The translations under genes and the position numbers were made by a program. Below the pieces are notes generated by a model that saw nothing but the letters and a program-made list of their open reading frames with translations, did not search any database and was not told where the DNA came from. A DNA stretch of 64,000 nt, from contig NZ_CP133262.1 in the NCBI RefSeq assembly GCF_030915405.1, forward strand, positions 2,232,001 through 2,296,000, in the 5' to 3' direction. This DNA comes from Neobacillus nitrireducens (lineage in GTDB: Bacteria; Bacillota; Bacilli; Bacillales; Cytobacillaceae). Shown here piece after piece: positions 17,644 to 26,192 of this stretch (the first letter of the stretch is position 1; each line of letters opens with the position of its first letter).

Positions 17644-20600
17644 TTAATTATTTTGCTCAAGGCATCGATAAACTGCCATCATATCCCGTTTATTTAACTC
17701 ACGAATACGATTGTAAATTGGAATATCAGCAACAGCTTCTGTATACAAGCTTTCAGGAACAACATCCCTAACTTTACCCGTTAACCATGTTACTACTGGT
17801 ATATCTTCAACCATTTCCTTGCGGCCTTCAGTATTGATACCACTTGCCTGACAACTCACACATGGTATCGTTAATTTAAACACGCCATCATGGAGATTCT
17901 CTTCTGTAATGACTTTCTTCCCTTTACAGAATCGACATGGATGACTTTTAATAATTTTATTCAATTGAGTGACTATTTTTTTGTAACCAAACGCTTCATA
18001 AACATACGTTAGTTTTTTGTATTTACCATTCGTGAAATACTTATCAATGATAGTTTCCCTTGTTTCATAGATAGTAGGAAAATCACAGATACTAACCTGA
18101 TTATGGATGCTGATGGATTCGATATTGTCTTTAATGCATCCCCAGAATGGTAAGACATTTTGTAATACCATTTCATAACCTGTAAAGCTGGCGTGTTCCA
18201 ATTCAAACATTTTCAATGCGACTTGTGTTTCCCTTGTCAGCAAGGAGACATCTTCCGTCAAAGTCATATCGCCACCAACAATAGACTTTAGCTTTACGAG
18301 TACAGGTAACTCACCAACTATTTGTAACACTTGATCGAGTGGCTGATTGATTATTTCACGAATATCTGTATCACCAAATATAAGTTGTTTATGATGATTA
18401 AGTACCGTTCCATGACAAATCGGACAGGTGATTTTTTCTTTTGATGCTTTCATTTTCTCTTTAATCACTGATTTTGAAATGACCATATACCCACCAACGA
18501 TGGTATTAAAGCCTACCCAGGTCCTCTGTGTCTTGCCTGCTTTATCATAGAATGTCTTTTCAAAATATCCGTACCAAAAAATATGCTTTTCTTCTTCTGA
18601 CATCTCGTTGTAACTTTTCGTCAGATCAAACCCGAGCTCATTCTTAATTTCCTCAAATAGAAACTCTATTTTTGGATATTGATAATATTTTAATACTTCC
18701 ATCACTTCAGGATAAAATAGCCCATCCCAGAATGGAACGGTTTTGTCCTGAATGACAAGATCTTTATCAAATATTCCAATTTTAAGACGTCCTGAGCATG
18801 ATGGACAATGATTGTCCTGTGAATAGAAATCGAAGCTTCTCGTATCTTTATTGGTCGGATGCGTCGCCACAATATGGTTGATCACACCGCCCAGTTCATA
18901 GAGAAAACTATATTGACTATACAAATGTCTTTCAAAATCTATAGCAATGACAGGTGCAATGGTGTCAGATTCGTATTCGCCGTAAATTAAACGAGCCATT
19001 GATGATAAGCTTTTTAAGATACCGCCCTTAAAGACATTTTCTGCATTTTTAAAATAGGCGATATGGTTTTCTCTTAAATAATTAATCCCATTTTGCGCTT
19101 TGAGTGTCGAAGTGATATGCGATGGAAGTGCAATAACTTCCTTATTTTTAAGCTGGAAATATTCGTTATGACTGACAACTTCAAGATGAGTGACAGGTTC
19201 AATCTTTCTTTTACCAAAATCAACGATAAAATCAGAGCTTTCTAACATATAGGGATTATGTTCAATCATCATGATAGAAACTGATTCATCATTTAGTATT
19301 CCCCTGGCACTATCAATGAATTGATTTAAAATATTTTGTGATAAACCTTTTGAAGGTTCATCAAAAATGAAAAGTGTATGTGGGTTTCTTGAGTTCGCAA
19401 ACAACTCCGAAACTAAATGAACACATTGAAATTCACCAGTCGATAAGTCCCGAGTTTTTCTTTCTAATGTCAAATAACCTAGTCCCAGCTTAATCAGCAA
19501 ACTCAACCGTTGATGTGCGATATCTTGATTTGGAAGTTCATCAATAATATCTTCAATCGAACGCTCGAATAGATCATCAATATCTTCACTATATTTTGTA
19601 ATTTTCCTTTTAATATCAAGAAATGTCGCAACAGTTGAACGACTAGTAATCGATTGGTTCCGATCTTGCCCGACCATTACTAGTTTGTCTTTGGGATAAC
19701 GCTTCTGAAAATCTTTGGCAATACATTCATTGACTAGCGTAGATTTACCACAACCGGATTCACCCGTAACGGTTACAAGTCTATTTTGGGGTATTTGAAT
19801 TTCAGCCAGTTGAATATTACGGAAGTAAAGATCTTGAAAATGATAATAATCTGCTGGCACAGTCTTATTTCTTTCCCAAATGATTGGTTTGGGACGTGGT
19901 GATTCTTCTACAATTTCCCCGCCATATTTCCCACTGCCGGGGCCAAAGAATACTTGGTCATCCGTTGTATCTAGCACGGTGTCAGAATGATCAATGAACC
20001 AAATTTGGTTGTTATAGCCTAATTGTTTAATCTGTTCTAAAATTTTCAATAGTGTTTGGTGATCCAGGCCAACCGAGATTTCATCAATAATAATTACGGT
20101 ATTTTCACTGGTTGCCATGAATTCTGCTAAGTATAGTCGCGTTAATTCTCCACCAGATAATGTACCCATGATTCGATTTAATGTTAAGTAGCCAATATTC
20201 ATATTGATGATATTTTTGAGAATATGCTGTTTCGCTTCGCTAATATGTAAAACTTCTGCTAGTGATAAAATAGATTCCATGCTTAAGTTGTTGATATCGG
20301 AAATACAATGTGGTTGATCAAATAATTCAATACTATATTGTTCAACTTCTTGATTATAGCGCTTTCCCTTACACTTTTTACATTCGACATTTTTAGTAGT
20401 ACCGCGTCCTTTACAATCCGGACACCAGCCTAACGGATTATTAAATGAAAAAACTTCCGGAGAAAGATTATACTTTTCAGCAAGAGCCACACGAATCTCT
20501 GTAAATACGCCAGTATGTGTACCAATTGTTGAACGCGGATTGGAAGAAATTGATGATCTTCCCAGAAAAAGTACAAGTGGCATTTCTTCCATTTTGATAG

Positions 20601-20814
20601 CACTAAAATTGGTTTCCATTATATTAGGAAATAAATACTGATAATCAGCCTTTGGCAATAAGGAAACGAGACGCTTCTTGGATTCTTCACCAATGGTTTG
20701 ACAAAAAGTTGTCTTACCAGATCCGGACAAACCAGCAATTCCTAACGATTGATCAGCCGGAAGTGCTGCATCTAATTTGTTAATATTGTTCGCAATTAAT
20801 TGATTTATTTTCAT
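17644..20814 (-). CDS. Large divergent UvrA-like ABC ATPase
   Basis: A 1056-residue protein with the UvrA layout but poor conservation. Walker A GLSGSGKTT at residues 28-36; zinc-finger-like Cys pairs CPDCKGRG and CKKCKGKRY near 130-150; signature TLSGGELTRL and IIIDEISVGLD of the first ATPase; a second Walker A GESGCGKST near 370; and a second signature DLSTGEFQCV with FIFDEPSKGL. The C-terminal third adds further CxxC pairs (CPSCSG, CPICHG, CRFCKG, CVSCQASG) beyond a standard UvrA of about 950 residues. I start at the ATG at 20812-20814, preceded by GGGGAGGAG. True UvrA is elsewhere; this class may act in drug or DNA-lesion tolerance, but its function is not established. Confidence 0.85.
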   Translation of the reverse strand: MKINQLIANNINKLDAALPADQSLGIAGLSGSGKTTFCQTIGEESKKRLVSLLPKADYQYLFPNIMETNFSAIKMEEMPLVLFLGRSSISSNPRSTIGTHTGVFTEIRVALAEKYNLSPEVFSFNNPLGWCPDCKGRGTTKNVECKKCKGKRYNQEVEQYSIELFDQPHCISDINNLSMESILSLAEVLHISEAKQHILKNIINMNIGYLTLNRIMGTLSGGELTRLYLAEFMATSENTVIIIDEISVGLDHQTLLKILEQIKQLGYNNQIWFIDHSDTVLDTTDDQVFFGPGSGKYGGEIVEESPRPKPIIWERNKTVPADYYHFQDLYFRNIQLAEIQIPQNRLVTVTGESGCGKSTLVNECIAKDFQKRYPKDKLVMVGQDRNQSITSRSTVATFLDIKRKITKYSEDIDDLFERSIEDIIDELPNQDIAHQRLSLLIKLGLGYLTLERKTRDLSTGEFQCVHLVSELFANSRNPHTLFIFDEPSKGLSQNILNQFIDSARGILNDESVSIMMIEHNPYMLESSDFIVDFGKRKIEPVTHLEVVSHNEYFQLKNKEVIALPSHITSTLKAQNGINYLRENHIAYFKNAENVFKGGILKSLSSMARLIYGEYESDTIAPVIAIDFERHLYSQYSFLYELGGVINHIVATHPTNKDTRSFDFYSQDNHCPSCSGRLKIGIFDKDLVIQDKTVPFWDGLFYPEVMEVLKYYQYPKIEFLFEEIKNELGFDLTKSYNEMSEEEKHIFWYGYFEKTFYDKAGKTQRTWVGFNTIVGGYMVISKSVIKEKMKASKEKITCPICHGTVLNHHKQLIFGDTDIREIINQPLDQVLQIVGELPVLVKLKSIVGGDMTLTEDVSLLTRETQVALKMFELEHASFTGYEMVLQNVLPFWGCIKDNIESISIHNQVSICDFPTIYETRETIIDKYFTNGKYKKLTYVYEAFGYKKIVTQLNKIIKSHPCRFCKGKKVITEENLHDGVFKLTIPCVSCQASGINTEGRKEMVEDIPVVTWLTGKVRDVVPESLYTEAVADIPIYNRIRELNKRDMMAVYRCLEQNN

Positions 20815-20865
20815 AGCACTCTCCTCCCCATTCTCTAACTCTAGTATTGCCATGTTAGCACAACT

Positions 20866-20898
20866 TAAAAAGTACCACTAATATAATTAGCGGTACTA
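20866..20898 (-). terminator. Terminator after the DUF4256 gene
   Basis: AGTACCACTAAT and ATTAGCGGTACT form a stem with one mismatch; on the minus strand a TTTTTAAG tail follows. It separates the DUF4256 gene from the UvrA-like gene. Confidence 0.85.
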
Positions 20899-20962
20899 TA
20901 AAATCATTTTATAACCTTTGGAAAATCCAGCTTGGCAAATACAAATCTTTTCCAACCAAAAT

Positions 20963-21529
20963 TTAGACTCTTAGCGAGCCTCGGAAACCCCTGGCAGCAT
21001 AGTAGGATTCTGCTCCATTATGGTACACAAAGACAGTATCGTAGCGACGATCACAAAAGATAGCCCCACCTAGTTTTCTAATATTATCAGGCGTTCTCAC
21101 CCAGCTTGATGTTTTAGTATCGAATTTTCCAAGTCTCTGCATCTCCCGGTATTGTTCTTCCGTTAAAATCTCAATACCCATGTCAGCAGCCATATCTAAA
21201 GCGTTGTTTTTTGGTTTGTGTTCTTTCCTTGACTCCAGTGCTTCACGATCATAACAAACACTTCTACGGCCTTTAGGACTTTCCGCTGAACAATCATAAA
21301 AAATGTATTCGCCCTCCTGTTTATCATGATCGATAACATCCGGTTCACCGCCTGTTCTTTCCATTTCACAAAGCGACCACAGTTTTTCAGTATTTGTTTC
21401 TAGCCTTGCTTGTATATTAGCCCATTCAAGGTCTTTATGGCGATCCATGTTTTTCTCAAAACGGGCTTTTAATATTCTAAGTATTTCTTCATGTTGTTCT
21501 GGTGACAACATCCTTTTTTCATTGTTCAT
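20963..21529 (-). CDS. DUF4256 family protein
   Basis: A 188-residue soluble protein that I recognise as DUF4256 by its opening helix (EILRILKARFEKNMDRH), the central GEYIFYDCSAESPKGRRSVC, the LTEEQYREMQRLGKFDTKTSSW block, and the C-terminal AIFCDRRYDTVFVYHNGAESYYAARGFRG. Function is unknown. The compact conserved C-terminal half looks like a catalytic or ligand-binding domain, but no known motif is present. A ribosome binding site (AGGAGG) precedes the ATG. It lies upstream of the UvrA-like gene with a terminator between them. Confidence 0.88.
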   Translation of the reverse strand: MNNEKRMLSPEQHEEILRILKARFEKNMDRHKDLEWANIQARLETNTEKLWSLCEMERTGGEPDVIDHDKQEGEYIFYDCSAESPKGRRSVCYDREALESRKEHKPKNNALDMAADMGIEILTEEQYREMQRLGKFDTKTSSWVRTPDNIRKLGGAIFCDRRYDTVFVYHNGAESYYAARGFRGSLRV

Positions 21530-21549
21530 ACTAAACCTCCTATAGATTT

Positions 21550-21576
21550 ACGGTGCCTGACACGGCCCGAAGTTTG
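21550..21576. repeat. REP-like repeat copy (GTGCCTGACAC...CCCGAAGTTTG)
   Basis: The stretch from GGTGCCTGACACG to GCCCGAAGTTTG matches the copies at 33.17 and 34.62 kb. It sits upstream of the DUF4256 gene. Confidence 0.65.
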
Positions 21577-21634
21577 ATTATGTTTAATAACATTATATCC
21601 AATTAGTTTGCGAGAATATCAAACTTAGACGGAG

Positions 21635-21671
21635 AAAAAAAAGAAAGGGAGTGGGCACAAGCTCCACTCCA
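21635..21671 (-). terminator. Terminator after the LysM/VanY gene
   Basis: GGAGTGG (21648-21654) pairs with CCACTCC (21664-21670); the minus strand continues CTTTCTTTTTTTT. Confidence 0.85.
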
Positions 21672-21712
21672 TCTTTTAGCTTCGTATTTTAAAACAAACA
21701 GTTTTGAACACC

Positions 21713-22888
21713 TTATCTATAAATAGAATTCATTCGATTAATAGGAAGTTGACCGAGATACTCTTCCAAGGTTATGTTTCGACTAGCTATTTCCTTTGCT
21801 GCCTCTTTTCCTACATAACGAATATGCCAAGGCTCATATTGATACCCCGTGATACTTTCTTTTCCTTTTGGAAATCGTATAATAAAACCAAAATTAGGTG
21901 CGTTTTGTACTAACCACTTTCCTTCTTTTGTATCACCAAGGGATTGGCTGAGAGAATTACCTACTGATGGACTGGAAATATCTATGCTTAAGCCCGTTTG
22001 ATGTTCGCTTTCGCCAGGTCGAGCACTAACTTGATTGGCGTTGGGATTCGCTTTTATATTTCTTGAGAAAAGATCGACTTGATAGTCGTAAGAACGGTAG
22101 CCCGAAACACCAGTTAAATTGATATTGTCCCTCTCCGCTTTAGCGAATAGAGCCTCAACCGCCTTAGCCGCTTCTGGTTGCATCAGTTTTTGTTGTCGGA
22201 ATTCCGAAAAGTAAAATGGAATATCTGTTACAGTTAAATTTTTAGGGACATAAGAAGGAAGAAGAGCATTAAATTTATTTACTAACACCATTATATTGTC
22301 GGGATTTTGTACTACTTTATAGTTTGAAGATATAAGCTTTTGTAAAATTTCTTTTGTTTTGGGTCCATATACGCCATCAGCAACTAATACTTCCGGGTAT
22401 TTTTTTTGTAAATCCAAGATAATATTTGAAGTGATAGGACCATAGACACCGTCCGGTTGAATATTAAAACCCATAGATACCAATGCCTGCTGTATTTTTA
22501 CTACATTGGGACCATGGCTTCCAATACCGAATACTCCCTCCGGCAGGGTTATTCCAAGTGGTGCAGGGATTAATAATGTTTGTCCTGGATAAATTAAATC
22601 ACTTGTTAAATGGTTTGCATTCTTTATATTCTGGACAGTAGTATTAAATTTATTAGCAATTGTATATAAGTAATCTCCTGGTTTTACAACGTAAGATATA
22701 GCTTCTGGAATAGTTAACGATTGTCCAGGATATATTGAATCGCTTATTAAATGGTTTGCATTCTTTATATTTTGAATGGTTGTATTAAATCTTTTTGCAA
22801 TGGAATACAGCGTATCTCCCTTTTGCACAACATAATTTATGGTTCGATACCCTGCAGTCCAAGTGTGATTCCAAAACACATACCTCAC
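21713..22888 (-). CDS. LysM-peptidoglycan-binding D,D-carboxypeptidase (VanY family)
   Basis: A 391-residue cell-wall enzyme. Two LysM repeats at about 18-60 and 64-107 (YVVQKGDTLYSIAKRFNTT and YVVKPGDYLYTIANKFNTT) bind peptidoglycan. A PG_binding_1 domain lies at about 115-190 (GPNVVKIQQALVSMGF). The LAS/VanY peptidase spans about 220-380: SGYRSYDYQ, EHQTGLSIDIS with zinc-binding His and Asp, and EPWHIRYVG with the last His. It would trim D-Ala from stem peptides. No signal peptide is visible: the protein starts MRYVFWNHTW and goes straight into LysM. AAGGGAGTG precedes the ATG. Export by a non-classical or mother-cell route is possible. Confidence 0.92.
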   Translation of the reverse strand: MRYVFWNHTWTAGYRTINYVVQKGDTLYSIAKRFNTTIQNIKNANHLISDSIYPGQSLTIPEAISYVVKPGDYLYTIANKFNTTVQNIKNANHLTSDLIYPGQTLLIPAPLGITLPEGVFGIGSHGPNVVKIQQALVSMGFNIQPDGVYGPITSNIILDLQKKYPEVLVADGVYGPKTKEILQKLISSNYKVVQNPDNIMVLVNKFNALLPSYVPKNLTVTDIPFYFSEFRQQKLMQPEAAKAVEALFAKAERDNINLTGVSGYRSYDYQVDLFSRNIKANPNANQVSARPGESEHQTGLSIDISSPSVGNSLSQSLGDTKEGKWLVQNAPNFGFIIRFPKGKESITGYQYEPWHIRYVGKEAAKEIASRNITLEEYLGQLPINRMNSIYR

Positions 22889-22992
22889 TCCCTTAATAAA
22901 TCCTACATAATAAGGTATGTATAATAAATGAGGGAGTGTTAAATTATTGAGATCCTCTTTGTAGCACAGAAAATCAATGTGTATATCAAAAA

Positions 22993-24594
22993 CTAAACTT
23001 CAATCTCCATTAACGCTTCTGCACATTTTATCCCGTCAACAGCACTTGACGTGATCCCGCCAGCATAACCTGCACCTTCACCACAAGGGTATAACCCTTT
23101 GATGTTCGTCTCAAATGTCAGCGGATTCCGCTTAATTGTAACTGGTGATGAACTTCGGCTTTCGACAGCTGATAAAACGGCATCATGTTTGATAAAGCCC
23201 GCAAGTTTTTTATCCATGACTCGCAACCCGTCTTTTAAACTATCAACGATAAAATCATCAAGACATTCTCTTAAGTCCGTTGGTGTAACCCCCGGGGTAT
23301 AAGTTGGAATGATATCGCCAAGTTGTTTACTACCCCTATTTTCTAAAAAGTCGCCGACCAATTGTACTGGTGCAAAATAATTACTGCCACCAAGTTCAAA
23401 AGCTTTTCGCTCAAGTTTTCTTTGAAACTCTATAGCCCCCAAGATATCTCCATTAAAATCATTTGGTGTGATAGAAACAAGCAATGCACTGTTCGCATTT
23501 TCACCACTTCTTGCGCTATAGCTCATACCATTTGTAACTACAGCATTTTTCTCCGATGCGGCAGCAACAACATGACCTCCAGGGCACATACAAAACGTGT
23601 AAACACCACGTCCATTGGGAAGATGGGCATTCAACTTATACTCAGAAGCACCAAGAAGTGGATTATTTGCAAAGCTACCGAATTGCTGTAAATCGATGTC
23701 TTTTTGGTGATGTTCAATACGCACACCTACAGCAAAAGGCTTCGGTATCATGTCTACACCTAAATCCTTTAACATATAAAAAGTGTCTCGAGCACTATGC
23801 CCAATCGCCAATACCACCGCATCGGTTTCTATTGTCTCAGACTCTCCTAGTCTTTCTAGCAGCACGCCTCTAACTTCACCATTTTCGATAATAAGTTCCT
23901 TCATTTTCGTTTCGAAACGCACTTCCCCACCCAGTCGTTCGATTTTTTTTCGAATATTTCTAACAACATTTATCAAAATGTCCGTTCCAATATGGGGCTT
24001 TGATAAATAAGCGATCTTACTAGGAGCACCCGCTTCTACGAATTCCTTTAATATTTTCGGAATTCTAGTATTTTTTACCCCTGTTGTTAATTTCCCATCT
24101 GAAAATGTTCCTGCTCCACCTTCACCAAATTGGACATTACTACTCGTTTCAAGTTCGCCGTTTTTCCAAAATTTATCAACAGCCATTTTTCTTCGATCGA
24201 CATCCATTCCCTGCTCTACTACAATTGGGTTTAATCCATGTTCTGCTAATACTAAGGCACAGAAAAGACCAGCAGGTCCACTCCCAACTACTACAGGACG
24301 GGTGGTTTTTTGAGTTTTCTTGATCACATACTCTGATGGTTCAAAGGAAGAAACATTTTTTATTCCTACATACGATTTCTCGTTTTCAATTTCAACATCA
24401 ACTGAATAAACAAGCTGAACAGTATTTTTTTCCCTGGCGTCAATCGACTTCTTAGATATACTGAAAAACGATATTTTCTCCTGTTTGACCTTTAGTATTT
24501 TTTGGATTTTCTGAGCTAAAAGATCCTTTTCCTTACTTGGGTCAAAATCAGCACGAAGCTTAATATTACTTATTCTTAACATGTTAAATTCCAT
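22993..24594 (-). CDS. FAD-dependent dehydrogenase (COG2509 type)
   Basis: A 533-residue flavoprotein. After an N-terminal domain of about 95 residues, the dinucleotide motif VVGSGPAGLFCALVLAEHG near residue 102 binds FAD. GPAG is followed by NVQFGEGGAGTFSDGKL, a signature of this family, then GHSARDTF and the C-terminal GEGAGYAGGITSSAVDG that closes the FAD site. The substrate and physiological role are unknown. The alternative ATG four codons in (MLRISNIKL) is equally plausible as a start. Confidence 0.88.
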   Translation of the reverse strand: MEFNMLRISNIKLRADFDPSKEKDLLAQKIQKILKVKQEKISFFSISKKSIDAREKNTVQLVYSVDVEIENEKSYVGIKNVSSFEPSEYVIKKTQKTTRPVVVGSGPAGLFCALVLAEHGLNPIVVEQGMDVDRRKMAVDKFWKNGELETSSNVQFGEGGAGTFSDGKLTTGVKNTRIPKILKEFVEAGAPSKIAYLSKPHIGTDILINVVRNIRKKIERLGGEVRFETKMKELIIENGEVRGVLLERLGESETIETDAVVLAIGHSARDTFYMLKDLGVDMIPKPFAVGVRIEHHQKDIDLQQFGSFANNPLLGASEYKLNAHLPNGRGVYTFCMCPGGHVVAAASEKNAVVTNGMSYSARSGENANSALLVSITPNDFNGDILGAIEFQRKLERKAFELGGSNYFAPVQLVGDFLENRGSKQLGDIIPTYTPGVTPTDLRECLDDFIVDSLKDGLRVMDKKLAGFIKHDAVLSAVESRSSSPVTIKRNPLTFETNIKGLYPCGEGAGYAGGITSSAVDGIKCAEALMEIEV

Positions 24595-24641
24595 CCTAAA
24601 TTTATTTTTGCAGCTTTTATCATATCACTGTCCCCGTCCCA

Positions 24642-25604
24642 TCAACATTCTTTTCCAAAGTTATCAAGCAATGTGCGCACTTCATCTGTTGATTTCGTGT
24701 TCATCAATTGATTTCTTAATCCACCAGCTCCAGGAAATCCTTTGACATAAATTTTGAAAAAGCGATGAAGCCCTGTGATTGAACGTGGCAGTACTTCCGC
24801 ATATTGATCTTGAAGATCCAGCTGCAGTCTTAAAAGATCAAGGTATTCTTTACTGCTATGCTCTTTTGGCTCTTTTTCAAAAGCAAAAGGGTTTTTAAAA
24901 ATACCTCGACCGATCATAACGCCATCAATACCATATTGTTCAGCAAGCTGCAGCCCAGTTTGACGGTCAGGAATGTCTCCATTGATCGTTAACAGCGTAT
25001 TTGGTGCAATACGGTCACGTAATTTTTTGATTTCCGGAATTAGCTCCCAATGCGCATCTACTTGGCTCATTTCCTTTCTTGTTCGTAAATGAATAGAAAG
25101 GTTCGCAATATCCTGTTTTAAAATATGCGCTAGCCATTCCTCCCACTCAGTTAAATCCTTATCGCCAAGTCGTGTTTTCACACTGACAGGCAGTCCGCCC
25201 GCTTTTGCTGCTTGAATCAGTTCTGCCGCAACGTCTGGACGCAGAATAAGTCCACTCCCTTTCCCTCTCGATGCCACATTTGGTACAGGACAGCCCATAT
25301 TAATATCGATGCCTTTAAATCCTAGTTCTGCCATGCCAATACTCATTTGACGGAAATATTCGGGATTATCCCCCCAAATATGTGCCACGATTGGCTGTTC
25401 ATCTTCTGTAAAAGTCAAACGGCCACGCACACTTTTTATGCCCTCTGGATGACAATAGCTATCCGAGTTGGTAAACTCTGTGAAAAATACATCCGGTCGA
25501 CCGGCTTCACTTACTACATGACGAAAAACAACATCTGTTACATCTTCCATTGGTGCTAGTATAAAAAAAGGTCGTGGTAAATCACGCCAAAAATTTTCTT
25601 TCAT
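24642..25604 (-). CDS. tRNA-dihydrouridine synthase (Dus family)
   Basis: A 320-residue FMN enzyme that reduces uridine to dihydrouridine in tRNA. Visible: [15 protein letters not shown] (FMN site), [12 protein letters not shown] with the catalytic Cys near residue 100, [19 protein letters not shown] in the active site, LTINGDIPD, and [14 protein letters not shown] at the phosphate-binding end. The start at 25602-25604 is preceded by GGAGG; a frame reaching 25709 adds 35 non-conserved residues. Which tRNA position it modifies cannot be told; it is distinct from the usual DusB arrangement because no partner gene flanks it. Confidence 0.94.
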   Translation of the reverse strand: MKENFWRDLPRPFFILAPMEDVTDVVFRHVVSEAGRPDVFFTEFTNSDSYCHPEGIKSVRGRLTFTEDEQPIVAHIWGDNPEYFRQMSIGMAELGFKGIDINMGCPVPNVASRGKGSGLILRPDVAAELIQAAKAGGLPVSVKTRLGDKDLTEWEEWLAHILKQDIANLSIHLRTRKEMSQVDAHWELIPEIKKLRDRIAPNTLLTINGDIPDRQTGLQLAEQYGIDGVMIGRGIFKNPFAFEKEPKEHSSKEYLDLLRLQLDLQDQYAEVLPRSITGLHRFFKIYVKGFPGAGGLRNQLMNTKSTDEVRTLLDNFGKEC

Positions 25605-26192
25605 AGTAAATTCAAATCCTCCATTATGAGATACCAGGGCACCCCTTCTCTCAAAATTAAAAAAGCCGAAAGTCCTTGCTACCTTTACACTTATACCATG
25701 CTTTAGCACTTTTTATCAATCAGTTCGGGAATGTATATTATCACCAATTTCCTTCTTGATGCCCACACCATCCGAATTCCTGCAAAATATATATAGGTTA
25801 GCTAGATTTACATACAAAATAAACCAGTCTTAAAGACTGGGCCAGATCGGTTTTATTTAAATTAAAACTACAGGTGTAGAGTGTATGTGGACTCTTGTTT
25901 TAAAAAAAGTTCAAACTAGAACTGAACCAATTCTTTCATTTTTTGTACAGTTATTCCCACATGCGAATAACTCATACCTTCCCTACAGTTTGGGTTGTAT
26001 AATAGACCTTTACCCAATTGTTAGATGTTCAAAAAATTTAATTCAATAATCTCATAGTATTAAGATGGGGCAGAATTCCAATTTAGCCCAAAAATCGAAT
26101 GACATTTTTCACAAAAAATTACTTCAATATAGAAAAAGCAGCTAAAATCTAGTAAGATATCCACATGTGACATTAGATAAGGGGTTAGAAAA
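25605..26192. other. 588-bp gap upstream of the ABC-F gene
   Basis: Contains, in order, a CCAGTCT/AGACTGG hairpin (25824-25840), an rlmCD-3'-end-like relic on the plus strand (25873-25908), an AGTTATTC/GAATAACT hairpin (25949-25972), a TATAAT box at 25997-26002, and a TTGGGT/ACCCAA helix flanking it. The ABC-F ribosome binding site AAGGGG is near 26180. Long structured leaders are common before antibiotic-resistance ABC-F genes, but I could not identify a leader peptide with confidence. Confidence 0.5.
25873..25908 (+). repeat. Relic resembling the 3' end of rlmCD
   Basis: GTAGAGTGTATGTGG followed by CTTGTTTTAAAA aligns over about 34 bases with the relic at 30952-31017 read on the other strand (about three quarters identical by eye). 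It could encode VEC...LVLKK, like the end of RlmCD. It lies just upstream of the ABC-F gene. Confidence 0.45.
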
